NCBI RefSeq assembly: GCF_019511605.1
Contig: NZ_JAEUAV010000026.1
Span: 42,084-106,083, forward strand
DNA from: Paraburkholderia phenoliruptrix
GTDB lineage: Bacteria > Pseudomonadota > Gammaproteobacteria > Burkholderiales > Burkholderiaceae
Reading direction: 5' to 3'
Length of the DNA: 64,000 nt
The notes beneath the pieces were generated by a model. It saw only the letters and a program-made list of their open reading frames with translations, did no database searches and was not told the DNA's origin. Numbering within the stretch: position 1 is the first letter of the stretch; each line of letters begins with the position of its first letter. Of this stretch, positions 33,555 to 42,813 are shown in pieces. The position numbers and the translations under genes are program-made.

Positions 33555-35089
33555 TGGAGCCGGTGCTGATCACGCCGTCGAGCGCACGTCTTGCGCTGCG
33601 CACGCCGGCTGACGGCAGGCACAGCGCGGCGTCCACGAGCGCCGCGCGAACGGTCACGCCGATACGGCGGCGCCGTTCGGCACGTATACGGCATCCGCTG
33701 CGTTTGCCGTTGCTGCTGTTCGGCGCGACGCTCGGTCTGATCGTGCTGCATCAGGGCAGAGTGGTCGAGCTGTTCTTTCCGGCTGGTGCCTTTGCGGTTG
33801 CGCTGCTGCTGTATCGGCGCTCCCCTGCGCATTACCTCGGCTTCGTGTGCTGGCTGTTCTTTCTGACGCCGGAGGTCAGGCGTCTTGCCGACTTCGTGAG
33901 CGGTGCGTTCAATCCACAAAGCCCGATCATGATCGCGCCGCTCGCTGCGGTTGCGCTAATGGGTTTCACGCTCGTCAAGCAGGTGGGCGCGTTCGGCCAG
34001 CGGCGCGCGGCGCCGCTTTTGCTGATTGTGATCGCGCTGCTGTACGCGTACGCGGTGGGCTTTTTGCAAGCCGGGCCGGCTGCCGCGACCTTCACGCTGA
34101 TCAACTGGCTTTATCCGGTGATGGTCGCCTTTTATATGACCGTGACTTGGCGCCATTATCCGGACTATCACCGCGTGTTGCTAAAGACATTCGTTTATGG
34201 CGGACTCCTGATGAGTTTGTATGGCCTGCTGGAATTCGTCTCGCCGATGCCGTGGGACGCTTTCTGGCTGGTCTCGTCGAAGATGGCTTCGGAAGGGCAG
34301 CCTGTGCCGTTCGGCATGCGCGTGAGCAGCACGATGAATTCTTGCGGCCCGTTCGCGGTCACGCTCATGACCATTCTGCAAATGTCGCTCGCGGCGCGCG
34401 GCAAGGCGCGCATCGTGCTGGGCTGCGTCGGCATTCCGGCGCTGTTGCTCACGAGCGTGCGCAGCACGTGGGGCGGCTTTGCGATTGCGCTGATCTATTC
34501 ATTCACCATGCTCGACGGCAAGAGCCGCATGCGTCTGCTGGCGGGCGTGCTGGGCCTCGCTGTGATGGCCGCGCCTCTCATGATGATCGACCAGGTATCC
34601 GAACCCGTGATGCGCCGCTTCAGCACGATCCAGGACATCGGCGAGGACAACAGCTACCAGGCCCGCGCGGAGTTCTACAAGACCTTCCTTGCTTCGGCGC
34701 TCACCGATATTGCAGGCCAGGGTCTCGGCTCGACGGGGCTTGGCACCAAGCTGTCCGACGACAAGGCCGCGGCCACGAGAGTCGACTTCGACAGCGGTCT
34801 GATGGAAGTGCCCTTCGTGATGGGCTGGCCAGGCACGGTGCTGTACACCACAGGTGTGCTGATGCTGTTGTGGCGCGCGTACCGCGCGAGCCGGCTGCAT
34901 AGCAGGGATCTGCTGGCCAATTCCAGCGTCGGCGTGGCCGTCGCTATCTTTTCGATGATGGTCTTCGTCAACACGCTCACGTCGGTCTCCGGCATGTTTT
35001 TCTTTCTCGGCGTGACGTTGCCCGTGATTTCGCTGCGTTATGCGCGCAGACGCCGTGCCCGAAGCGGTGCGGCTGTCTCGCCGGCCTGA
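33554..35089 (+). CDS. O-antigen ligase/polymerase-like membrane protein (Wzy candidate)
   Basis: A 511-aa inner-membrane protein with about 11-12 hydrophobic segments and one long periplasmic loop with short hydrophobic ends (about residues 330-430), containing DNSYQARAEFYKTF and GLGSTGLG, which resembles the Wzy_C (PF04932-type) polymerase/ligase region. The first 45 residues are an Arg/Ser-rich cytoplasmic tail. It is the best candidate for the EPS polymerase that joins repeats on undecaprenyl-diphosphate in the periplasm. The start at 33554 overlaps the previous stop, and the frame's TTG three bases earlier was not used. Confidence 0.82.
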   Translation: MEPVLITPSSARLALRTPADGRHSAASTSAARTVTPIRRRRSARIRHPLRLPLLLFGATLGLIVLHQGRVVELFFPAGAFAVALLLYRRSPAHYLGFVCWLFFLTPEVRRLADFVSGAFNPQSPIMIAPLAAVALMGFTLVKQVGAFGQRRAAPLLLIVIALLYAYAVGFLQAGPAAATFTLINWLYPVMVAFYMTVTWRHYPDYHRVLLKTFVYGGLLMSLYGLLEFVSPMPWDAFWLVSSKMASEGQPVPFGMRVSSTMNSCGPFAVTLMTILQMSLAARGKARIVLGCVGIPALLLTSVRSTWGGFAIALIYSFTMLDGKSRMRLLAGVLGLAVMAAPLMMIDQVSEPVMRRFSTIQDIGEDNSYQARAEFYKTFLASALTDIAGQGLGSTGLGTKLSDDKAAATRVDFDSGLMEVPFVMGWPGTVLYTTGVLMLLWRAYRASRLHSRDLLANSSVGVAVAIFSMMVFVNTLTSVSGMFFFLGVTLPVISLRYARRRRARSGAAVSPA

Positions 35090-35114
35090 CGCCTTACAGA
35101 CGAAGGACACCAGG

Positions 35115-36293
35115 ATGCGGATTCTCATCGTCACCCATGTCGTGCGCAAGAACGACGGGCAAGGGCGCGTGAACTACGAAATCGTGCTGGCGGCGCTGGC
35201 GGCGGGCCATTCGGTCACGCTGCTTGCGGCGCAGGCCGCGCCGGAACTCGTCGAACATCCGCGTGTGCGGTGGGTGCGCGTAGCGCGCAGCCGTTTGCCG
35301 ACGCGACTCGTGCAGTACCAGATGTTCGCACTGCGCTGTGGCGCGTGGATTCGCGCGCATCGCAACGAATTTGACGTCGTGCATGTGAACGGCTTCATTG
35401 CCTGGGCCCGCGCGGACGTCAACGCAGTGCACTTCGTGCACGACGGCTGGTATCGCTGCGGCTTCTATCCGTTCCGCTTTCTGCGAAGCTTTTATCACGC
35501 GTATCAGGTGCTGTACACGCGGCTTAACATTGCCTGCGAGAAATGGTCGTTTCGTCATAGCGATGTGATCGTGCCGGTCTCGCAGAAAGTGGCGCGAGAG
35601 GTGCAGGCGCTCGGTGTGGGCGCCGCGCGAGTGCAGGTGATTCACAACGGCGTGGATACCGACGAGTTCGGGCCTGGCGGCGCTGAGCGCGCGCGTTTTG
35701 GCTTGCCGCAAGCGCCGTTCATGCTGCTGTTCGCGGGCGACCTGCGCATGTCGCGCAAAAATCTCGACACGGTCCTGCACGCGCTCGTGCACACGTCGCC
35801 CGACGTGCATCTCGCGGTGGCGGGCATTCTGCATAACAGTCCGTATCCTGCACTTGTCGAGACACTCGGCCTCGCGAAACGCGTGCATTTCACGGACATG
35901 GTGATGGACATGCCGGCGTTGATGCGCTCGGTGGACGCTTTCGTGTTTCCTTCGCGCTACGAACCGATGGGGCTCGTACTGCTGGAGGCACTGTCCGTAG
36001 GCTTGCCTGTGATTACCGTGCGCACGGCGGGCGGCGCGGAGGTCATTACGCACGACAGCGGCATTGTGCTCGACGATCCCGACGACGCCGTCGCGCTTGC
36101 CGCCGCGATCATGCAGGTGGCAGGCGATCGGGACTACGCACGAAGCCTCGGGCAACGTGCGCGCGAGGTGGCGCGGGACCTCAGCTGGCAGGCAATGGCC
36201 GAGCGCTATCTGACGGTCTATGAGCAGGTGCATGCGGCTCATCTCGAACGGACGCTGCCACCCGCATGCGCGACGGAGCCGGTAAAACTATGA
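35115..36293 (+). CDS. Glycosyltransferase family 4 protein
   Basis: A 392-aa GT-B glycosyltransferase. The N-terminal acceptor domain (MRILIVTHVVRKNDGQGRVNYE) contains DVVHVNGF. The C-terminal donor domain contains VIHNGVDTDEFGPGG, LLFAGDLRMSRKNLDTVL and YEPMGLVLLEALSVGLPVI with the E-x7-E nucleotide-sugar motif. It acts on the cytoplasmic EPS lipid-linked intermediate. The start has an AGGATG context after GAAGGACACC. It lies 25 bp after the polymerase gene and overlaps the next gene by 4 nt (ATGA). Confidence 0.88.
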   Translation: MRILIVTHVVRKNDGQGRVNYEIVLAALAAGHSVTLLAAQAAPELVEHPRVRWVRVARSRLPTRLVQYQMFALRCGAWIRAHRNEFDVVHVNGFIAWARADVNAVHFVHDGWYRCGFYPFRFLRSFYHAYQVLYTRLNIACEKWSFRHSDVIVPVSQKVAREVQALGVGAARVQVIHNGVDTDEFGPGGAERARFGLPQAPFMLLFAGDLRMSRKNLDTVLHALVHTSPDVHLAVAGILHNSPYPALVETLGLAKRVHFTDMVMDMPALMRSVDAFVFPSRYEPMGLVLLEALSVGLPVITVRTAGGAEVITHDSGIVLDDPDDAVALAAAIMQVAGDRDYARSLGQRAREVARDLSWQAMAERYLTVYEQVHAAHLERTLPPACATEPVKL

Positions 36294-37447
36294 GCGCGAC
36301 TCCAATCGATTCGTTGCAAATCGGCATGCACTGGTTCAACGAGCGGCCGGGCGGCCTTGACCGTATGTTCAAGGCGCTCGTCGATACGCTGCCGGCGCAG
36401 GGCGTGAACGTGCGCGGCATGGTCGCAGGCAGCGCGAATGTATTGAAGGCGTCCGGCGGCCGCGTGCAATCGTTCGCGGGCGCCGACGTGCAGCTCGGTG
36501 CGCGGCTGCTCGGCTCGCGCAGGCATTCGTGCGTGCTGCGTGCCGCGCGCATGCCCGATGTGGTTGCGACGCACTTCGCGCTGTACGCGGCGCCGACCGC
36601 CGGCGTGTTTCGCGGCGTGCCGAAGGTCGTGCATTTTCATGGGCCCTGGGCGGCCGAATCGTATCCGGGAGGCGGGGGCGGACTTTCGCGCGCGTTGCGC
36701 GTGGCCCTTGAGCGCTTCGTCTATCGCGGCGCGACGCGTCATATCGTGCTGTCGCATGCGTTCGCCCGTCTGCTTCACGAAACCTACGGCGTCGACGAGG
36801 AGAGGATTCGCATCGTGCCAGGCTGTGTCGACGTCGCGCATTTCGACAGCCGCGCGACGCGAGCCGAGGCCCACCGGCAACTGGGTCTTGCCGGGGACCG
36901 GCCGTTGATATTCTGCATCCGCCGCCTCGTCTCGCGCATGGGACTCGAAGACCTGATCGACGCGATGGCGATCGTCAAGCCGCTGGTGCCCGACGCGCTG
37001 CTGGTCATCGCCGGCAAGGGGCCGCTTGCCGCGCAATTGCAGGCGCGTGTCGTCGCGCGCGGCCTCGAGGGCAACGTCCGGCTCGCCGGCTTCGTGCCGG
37101 ATGACACCGTGCCGCTGTGGTACCGCGCGGCCGATCTTTCGGTCGTGCCGACCGTGTCGCTCGAAGGCTTTGGTCTTACCACCATCGAATCGCTTGCCGC
37201 CGGAACGCCGGTACTGGTGACGCCGGTGGGCGGTTTGCCTGAAGCGGTGGCGCCGCTGTCCAGTGAGCTGGTGCTGCCCTCGGGCGGATTTCATGCGATA
37301 GGCGAAGGCATGGCCGACGCGTTGCTGGGCCGGCGCAAGTTGCCGGATGCAACGGCATGCCGGAACTATGCGCGCAGAAACTTCGACCAGCCGGTGGTGG
37401 CGGCGCAGGTCGCGCGCATTTACCGCGAAGCGATCGACGTATTCTGA
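36290..37447 (+). CDS. Glycosyltransferase family 4 protein
   Basis: A 385-aa GT-B glycosyltransferase. Landmarks are LQIGMHWFNERPGGLDRMFKAL at the N-terminus, VVHFHGPWAAES, VPGCVDVAHF, and the donor-site block TVSLEGFGLTTIESLAAGTPVLVTPVGGLPE with the E-x7-E pair. It transfers one sugar to the growing EPS repeat. The start overlaps the previous stop (ATGA), so it is translationally coupled. It ends 13 bp before the beta-propeller gene, in the same operon. Confidence 0.88.
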   Translation: MSATPIDSLQIGMHWFNERPGGLDRMFKALVDTLPAQGVNVRGMVAGSANVLKASGGRVQSFAGADVQLGARLLGSRRHSCVLRAARMPDVVATHFALYAAPTAGVFRGVPKVVHFHGPWAAESYPGGGGGLSRALRVALERFVYRGATRHIVLSHAFARLLHETYGVDEERIRIVPGCVDVAHFDSRATRAEAHRQLGLAGDRPLIFCIRRLVSRMGLEDLIDAMAIVKPLVPDALLVIAGKGPLAAQLQARVVARGLEGNVRLAGFVPDDTVPLWYRAADLSVVPTVSLEGFGLTTIESLAAGTPVLVTPVGGLPEAVAPLSSELVLPSGGFHAIGEGMADALLGRRKLPDATACRNYARRNFDQPVVAAQVARIYREAIDVF

Positions 37448-37460
37448 CGCGCCCGTGATC

Positions 37461-39881
37461 ATGCGACGCGTCACGCGCAAAACATTCGAAAGGCTCGTAT
37501 GCGGCTGTGCTCTCGCCTTGCCGTTGGTCGTGCTGCTCGCGGCAGGCGAGTCTGAGTACAGCGCGTATGGCCAGCGTGCAGGCGGTAGTGTCAGTCTGCC
37601 CAGCCAGGCGGCGAGCAAAGCCTCGTCCACGCAACTGGTGCAGGCAGCCGCAAGCAATCCCGCTGCCGAGGCGCAGGCCGCCGGCACATTTGCTTCGCTA
37701 TCCTATCGAACTTCGTGGATCGGCAATACGTGGGGTTACGGCGACGGGCGTTGGATGCAGATTGACGTGCAGGCTATCGCGGTCACGCCGCAAGGCGACG
37801 TCTTCACCAATGCGCCGTGGGACGAAAGCGGCGGGGAGCTCGGCCAGTATCGCAATGGGGAGCTGCTGCGTCACGGCGGCGAAACGCATGGCTGGGGCAT
37901 GATGGGCGGCGACGCGATTGCCGTCAACGACGAATACGTGTTCGTCGCGCAAACCATGGTGAGCCTCGGTAATGAGACCGCGAAGCACAGGCCGTCGCCG
38001 CGCGAGGGCGAGGTGTGGACCGGCGTGTCGCGCCGCAGCCGCGCCGACATTCGCGACGGCGTTCCCTTTGCCGGGCAGGTGAAATTCCCCGCCGGCAGCC
38101 GGCTCGCTTTCCTGCTGATTTCCAGCTACTCGGCGAAAAACGACTATGCGATTCGCGGTCTGGCGGCGGACGATACACGGCTCTTCGTCTCCAACGCGCT
38201 CGACAATCGCGTGCAGATCGTCGACGCGCAGACCATGCAGGGCGTCGGCGCATTTCCCGTGCGCGAGCCGGGGCGGCTTGCGCTCGCGCCCGACGGCTCG
38301 CTGTGGATCATTGAGAACACCCGCACAGACGCCGCGCAGCGCGTGGTGCACCGTGCGCGCAATGGGGCTGTAATCGGCGAACTGCAGTTGCCGCAAGGCG
38401 TCGTGCCGGTGGACCTCGCTGTGGATGCGCGAGGGCGTCTGTTCGTCGCGGATAACGGGGTGCGCCAGCAGATCCTGATTTTTTCCGCGGATACGGGCGC
38501 GTCCGCCGGCAATTCGCAGCAGGCAACGGCAATGAAATGGACGGCGAGCCTCGGACAGGAAGGCGGCATTTACTCCGGGCGCGCGGGTGCAGCGGGGCCG
38601 CGACGCTTCAACGGTTTGACGGGCGTGGGCGTGGATCGCGCGGGCAACGTCTACGTGTCGATGAACGGCGCGGGCCCGCGAGCGTTCGGCACCGGGGCGA
38701 GCACATACGACGGCGCGCTGCTCGAAAGCTACATGCCCGATGGGCGACAGCGCTTCAGCTTGCAGGGGCTGCTGTTCGTCGACGGCGCGCAGTTCGTCGA
38801 CGGTAATCCGCCCTCCGTGTACAGCGGCAGCAAGCGCTTTACGCTGGATCTTTCCCGAGCGTCCGGCGAAGAATGGTCGTATGCGGGGTATACCGCGGAC
38901 CGGTTTCGCTATCCGTACGATCCATACTTTCACCTGTATCTGGGCGGTCAGCGCGGCATGCCGATGGTGCGCGACATCGACGGGCACCGGCTGTTGTACA
39001 CCACGGACATGTACTCGTCCTACCTGCGCATCTACCGTTTCGCCGACGACCGGGAAACGGCGATTGCCTCGGGCCTGTTTTCGCAAGCGCATATCGACGG
39101 AGCCTGGCCGCGCAATCAACCCGCGCGGGGCGAATGGATCTGGCGCGACCTGACAGGCGTGGGCGACTTCTCGCCGGCCTCGTTCGATCAGAACAGCACG
39201 GCCACGGATGCGCCAACGTTGCGTGCGTGGTGGGTGGATAGCCGCGGCGACATCTGGCAGGGCACCGAGGCGGCGGGCATCCGGGTTTTCCCGTTGCAGG
39301 GCTTCGACCGCGTCGGCAACCCGGTCTACCGCTACGCGGCGATGCGGCAGTACCCGGCTCCCGCACCGTTCTACCGCATTGCGCGGCTCAACTATTTTTC
39401 CGACGACGACACGCTGTTCGTATCCGGTTCGACACGCGCACGTCCATTTAATCAGGACAACTGGAATAGTGCGGGGTCGCAACTGGCCCGTTACGACCAC
39501 TGGAAAACCGGCCGGCCGGTGCTGCGCTACCTGATCGATCTGCCGGACGAGGGGCCGCCCGGGTGGCTTTCGGTCAACGGCTTTGCCGTGGCCGGCGACT
39601 ACATCTTCGCGGTGGAAACCCGCAGCGCGGCCGTGCGGGTGTACGAGCGCGCGAGCGGACGGGATATTGGACGGCTGACGCCGGGCAGGGAAGTCGGCTC
39701 GACGAGCGGTTGGGCCGACGTGCCGATGCCCGTCACCGCGCAGCGCCTTGCATCGGGCGAATACCTCGTGTTCGTCGAGGAAGACGCGCGCGGCAAAGTG
39801 CTGATGTACCGATTCACACCGCCAACGGCCGCCCTCGCGGCCGTCAGTCACCCTTCCACCGACGTTGCAGGTCAACCATGA
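37461..39881 (+). CDS. Exported NHL-type beta-propeller protein of the EPS operon
   Basis: An 806-aa protein. An N-terminal signal sequence or anchor (LVCGCALALPLVVLLAAG) is followed by a Ser/Ala/Gln-rich linker and several NHL-like blades, such as DNRVQIVDAQTMQGVGAFPV, PVDLAVDARGRLFVADNGVRQ and GLTGVGVDRAGNVYVS, with further blades to residue about 780. It has no recognised catalytic motif. Beta-propellers of this kind bind carbohydrates or proteins, and it could be a periplasmic scaffold or polysaccharide-binding factor. It is embedded between GT4 genes (14-bp gap upstream, ATGA overlap downstream), so it is clearly part of the EPS operon. A GTG two codons earlier is an alternative start. 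Confidence 0.75.
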   Translation: MRRVTRKTFERLVCGCALALPLVVLLAAGESEYSAYGQRAGGSVSLPSQAASKASSTQLVQAAASNPAAEAQAAGTFASLSYRTSWIGNTWGYGDGRWMQIDVQAIAVTPQGDVFTNAPWDESGGELGQYRNGELLRHGGETHGWGMMGGDAIAVNDEYVFVAQTMVSLGNETAKHRPSPREGEVWTGVSRRSRADIRDGVPFAGQVKFPAGSRLAFLLISSYSAKNDYAIRGLAADDTRLFVSNALDNRVQIVDAQTMQGVGAFPVREPGRLALAPDGSLWIIENTRTDAAQRVVHRARNGAVIGELQLPQGVVPVDLAVDARGRLFVADNGVRQQILIFSADTGASAGNSQQATAMKWTASLGQEGGIYSGRAGAAGPRRFNGLTGVGVDRAGNVYVSMNGAGPRAFGTGASTYDGALLESYMPDGRQRFSLQGLLFVDGAQFVDGNPPSVYSGSKRFTLDLSRASGEEWSYAGYTADRFRYPYDPYFHLYLGGQRGMPMVRDIDGHRLLYTTDMYSSYLRIYRFADDRETAIASGLFSQAHIDGAWPRNQPARGEWIWRDLTGVGDFSPASFDQNSTATDAPTLRAWWVDSRGDIWQGTEAAGIRVFPLQGFDRVGNPVYRYAAMRQYPAPAPFYRIARLNYFSDDDTLFVSGSTRARPFNQDNWNSAGSQLARYDHWKTGRPVLRYLIDLPDEGPPGWLSVNGFAVAGDYIFAVETRSAAVRVYERASGRDIGRLTPGREVGSTSGWADVPMPVTAQRLASGEYLVFVEEDARGKVLMYRFTPPTAALAAVSHPSTDVAGQP

Positions 39882-41032
39882 AAATCGTCCATCTTGCCAA
39901 CCATGCGCTGAATGTCGGCAACGGCATCGTCAATGTGATGGTCGATCTGGCCTGTCTGCAGGCGCGCGCCGGACATGACGTGACGGTTGCGTCGGGCGGC
40001 GGCGGTTTCGAAGAGCTGCTCGCGCGGCACGGCGTGCGCCACGTGCTGTTGCCGCAATCGCCACGTCCGTCGCGCGTGCCGGCGATGATTGTGGGCTTCA
40101 ATCGCCTGATCAGGCGAATCGACCCGGACGTCGTTCATGCACACATGATGACCGGAGCGTTGATCGCGCGCTTTAGTGTGCCGCGGCGGCGCTTCGTGCT
40201 CGTCACCACCGTGCACAACGAGTTTCAGAAAAGCGCGACGATGATGCGCGTCGGCGATCGCGTGGTCGCGGTGAGCGAGGCGGTGTGCGAGGCGATGGAG
40301 CGGCGCGGCATACCGAAGGACCGGTTGTGTGTGGTGCGCAACGGCGCGCTCGGCACGCCGAGGTTGGCACACTCGAGCACGCCCGCTCCTGTTACGCTCG
40401 CGCGTCCGAGCATCGTGACGCTTGCCGGTATGTACGAGCGCAAGGGCATACGCGATCTGCTGCATGCGTTCGCCGCATTGCGCGAGCGCTTGCCTGAGGC
40501 GACGTTGTACCTCGTCGGCGAAGGTCCGGACCGCGCCGCAATGGAACAGCTCGCGGCGCAACTGGGCATAGCGCGCGAGGCGCGCTTCGTGGGTTTTATC
40601 GCGGATCCGCGCGCGTATTTACAGCAAGCCGATGTGTTCGTGCTGGCTTCGCATAATGAGCCGGCGGGTCTCGTTCTGTGTGAAGCGCGCGAGCAGGGCT
40701 GCGCGGTTGTGGCGACGCGCGTGGGCGGCATTCCGGAGATGCTCGACGGCGGTGCGGCCGGTGTGCTGGTGCCGCCGCATGATCCGGCGAGTCTTGCACG
40801 CGCGCTCGAACAGCTTCTGACCGACCAAAATGCCCGCGCAAAGCTGTGCGCGCGCGCCCTGGAAGATCTGCAGAAATTCAGCGTGCAACGTGTGAGCGAC
40901 GGCTATATTGCGATCTACGAGCGTGCGCTGGCGAGTTGCCAGCCGCGCCGGTTTGCCAGCATTGCCACGCGCGATGCGGGGGCAGCGCATGCGGGCATGG
41001 TCGACACGGCGAGCCATTCGGCTACGTCATGA
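39878..41032 (+). CDS. Glycosyltransferase family 4 protein
   Basis: A 384-aa GT-B glycosyltransferase. The N-terminus MKIVHLANHALNVGNGIVN and DVVHAHMMTGALIARF form the acceptor domain. The donor domain has VRNGALG, TLAGMYERKGIRDLLHAF and EPAGLVLCEAREQGCAVVATRVGG, a slightly altered E-x7-E motif. It is the last gene of the plus-strand polymerase operon and overlaps the propeller gene by 4 nt. Together with 15352, 16841, 35115 and 36290 it is the fifth GT4, so the repeat unit probably has five or more sugars. Confidence 0.87.
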   Translation: MKIVHLANHALNVGNGIVNVMVDLACLQARAGHDVTVASGGGGFEELLARHGVRHVLLPQSPRPSRVPAMIVGFNRLIRRIDPDVVHAHMMTGALIARFSVPRRRFVLVTTVHNEFQKSATMMRVGDRVVAVSEAVCEAMERRGIPKDRLCVVRNGALGTPRLAHSSTPAPVTLARPSIVTLAGMYERKGIRDLLHAFAALRERLPEATLYLVGEGPDRAAMEQLAAQLGIAREARFVGFIADPRAYLQQADVFVLASHNEPAGLVLCEAREQGCAVVATRVGGIPEMLDGGAAGVLVPPHDPASLARALEQLLTDQNARAKLCARALEDLQKFSVQRVSDGYIAIYERALASCQPRRFASIATRDAGAAHAGMVDTASHSATS

Positions 41033-41120
41033 CGAGTGTTGGAAGCGGGCCGATAGCAAAGATGGATGCTTCGGATGACCAGGCATTACACGGTGAACTT
41101 TCCAGCCTTTCCAGCAAACG

Positions 41121-42578
41121 TCAACCCGTCGACAAAGTCACCCGCGCCCACAGCTTGTAGACGAAACCGCGCAGTTCGCTGGAGCCATGCAGCGAGAGGC
41201 CGAGGTTCGCGCAGGCCAGCACCAGCGCCGCGGTAATCTGCGAGGTGAGGGTGTTGACCGATTCGGCAAGCGCGAGCGCGACCAGCAGAAAGCCGAGGTG
41301 CACGGTCATGTTGCGCACAATAGACCCCACATGCAACCGCGCAAAGTAAAGCAGCATGCCGTAGTCGAACAGGCCCTTGAGCACGACCACAACCGCGGCA
41401 CCCATAATGCCGAACCAGTGAATGCCGCACCACAGCCCGCCGGCAAATACCGGCAACTGCGCCCAGCTCACCACGGCAATCGACGCGGGCCTCGTCTGCG
41501 CCTGGATCAGAATGCCGAGAATGCCCGCCTGGCCGCCTAGCCACACGGCGAGTATCAACACGCACGCAACGGGCGCCGCGGCTGCCACGGTCGGCCCGAG
41601 CCACAGCTGCAGAAAGGGTTTCAACGCAAACATCGCGACTATCAGACACGGCGTGAAGGCGCCGTTCAGGAAGGCGAGCGCGCTGCGCGCAATCGCGTCG
41701 GCGTCTGCGCGCGACACCGCGGAAAGACGTGGAAACAGCGTGCGCACCATCGCGACAGGCAGCAGGTTCAGGCGCGTTATCAGATTCTGCGGCGTCGCAT
41801 AGTAAGTCACGAAGCGCGCGCCAAGCAGCGCTCCGACCAGCACACGGTCGAGCGTCGACGCGATCATGCCGGCGCCGGAAAAGAGCAGCAGCCAGCGGCC
41901 GTAACGGAACAGTTCGACCATCACATGCCATTGCGGCAGGCGCACGCGGCGAATGCCGATTGCGCGAAACGCCGCCGCGCCGAGCATCAGACCGGCGAGA
42001 AGCCGCGCGAGCACGGCGGCAGGAATGACCACGGCGAGCGAGGGCGAGAAGCAGAAAATGGCGGCGAGGGGCAGCAACTGGAAGAGCGCCGTGCCGAGCG
42101 TCTGGTTGATATTGAAGCTCGCAAAGCGTTCCACTCCGTTGATTGCGCCAGCAAAAACCCACGACACGTTGGCAATGGGCACGGCCACCGCTATCCACGG
42201 CAGGCTGGCCATTACCTCGCGCTGAAACTCGGGCTCGATCTTCACGCCATGCGTGATATAGACGACAGTGCCCGCATAAATAATGAGCCCGCCGATTATG
42301 CCCGTGCCGAGATTCATGAACCACGCGCTCCAGAAAATGCGCTCAAGCGAGTCGTCGGCGGCGGCGCGTGCGCGCGAGATCTGGTTCTCGGTCGCGAGGC
42401 TCGTGCCGAGATCAAGCACGCTGAAGTAGCCGATCAGTGTCCAGACCAGATTGATGACGCCATAGCGCTCGACACCCATCAGATGAATATAGGCCGGCAC
42501 GGTGACGAGGGAAATGAAGGTCGGTGCAATCGCTCCCGCAAAGTTGATGACGATGTTCCTGACGATACTTCTTTCCAT
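41121..42578 (-). CDS. Polysaccharide flippase (Wzx, MATE/MOP superfamily)
   Basis: A 485-aa inner-membrane protein with 12-14 predicted membrane helices. The N-terminus (IVRNIVINFAGAIAPTFISLVTVPAY) matches the PST family that flips undecaprenyl-linked repeats to the periplasm. It is convergent with the last GT4 (88 bp gap without a visible terminator) and divergent from the second GT2. A longer frame starting upstream at a GTG has no ribosome site, so MERSIVRN was taken as the start. With WcaJ, Wzy, Wzc and Wza it completes a Wzx/Wzy-dependent pathway. Confidence 0.87.
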   Translation of the reverse strand: MERSIVRNIVINFAGAIAPTFISLVTVPAYIHLMGVERYGVINLVWTLIGYFSVLDLGTSLATENQISRARAAADDSLERIFWSAWFMNLGTGIIGGLIIYAGTVVYITHGVKIEPEFQREVMASLPWIAVAVPIANVSWVFAGAINGVERFASFNINQTLGTALFQLLPLAAIFCFSPSLAVVIPAAVLARLLAGLMLGAAAFRAIGIRRVRLPQWHVMVELFRYGRWLLLFSGAGMIASTLDRVLVGALLGARFVTYYATPQNLITRLNLLPVAMVRTLFPRLSAVSRADADAIARSALAFLNGAFTPCLIVAMFALKPFLQLWLGPTVAAAAPVACVLILAVWLGGQAGILGILIQAQTRPASIAVVSWAQLPVFAGGLWCGIHWFGIMGAAVVVVLKGLFDYGMLLYFARLHVGSIVRNMTVHLGFLLVALALAESVNTLTSQITAALVLACANLGLSLHGSSELRGFVYKLWARVTLSTG

Positions 42579-42813
42579 GGTGGCGCTGTCCGGCGGAAAT
42601 GTCGTGCAATGGTGTGGTTCGTGCAGGGCGCTGTCGGTGCGCGGCCGCACCCCCGAGCGCGCCCGTCACGCTGGCATGCGCTCGTCGCAGGCACTCGATA
42701 GTGCGCGCATGTGCCGTTTGCCTGTGTGGGAGGCCGTACAGATAGGCGTTATCCGCCGCGGTTAAATGACATCGACCGCATGGCGGCCGGGCAACGCGCA
42801 TCGCGAGGACAGC

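Noticed and set aside
39563..39877. Upstream extension of the GT4 frame at 39878
   Set aside because: It overlaps the propeller gene in another frame. MKIVHLANHA is the normal GT4 start.
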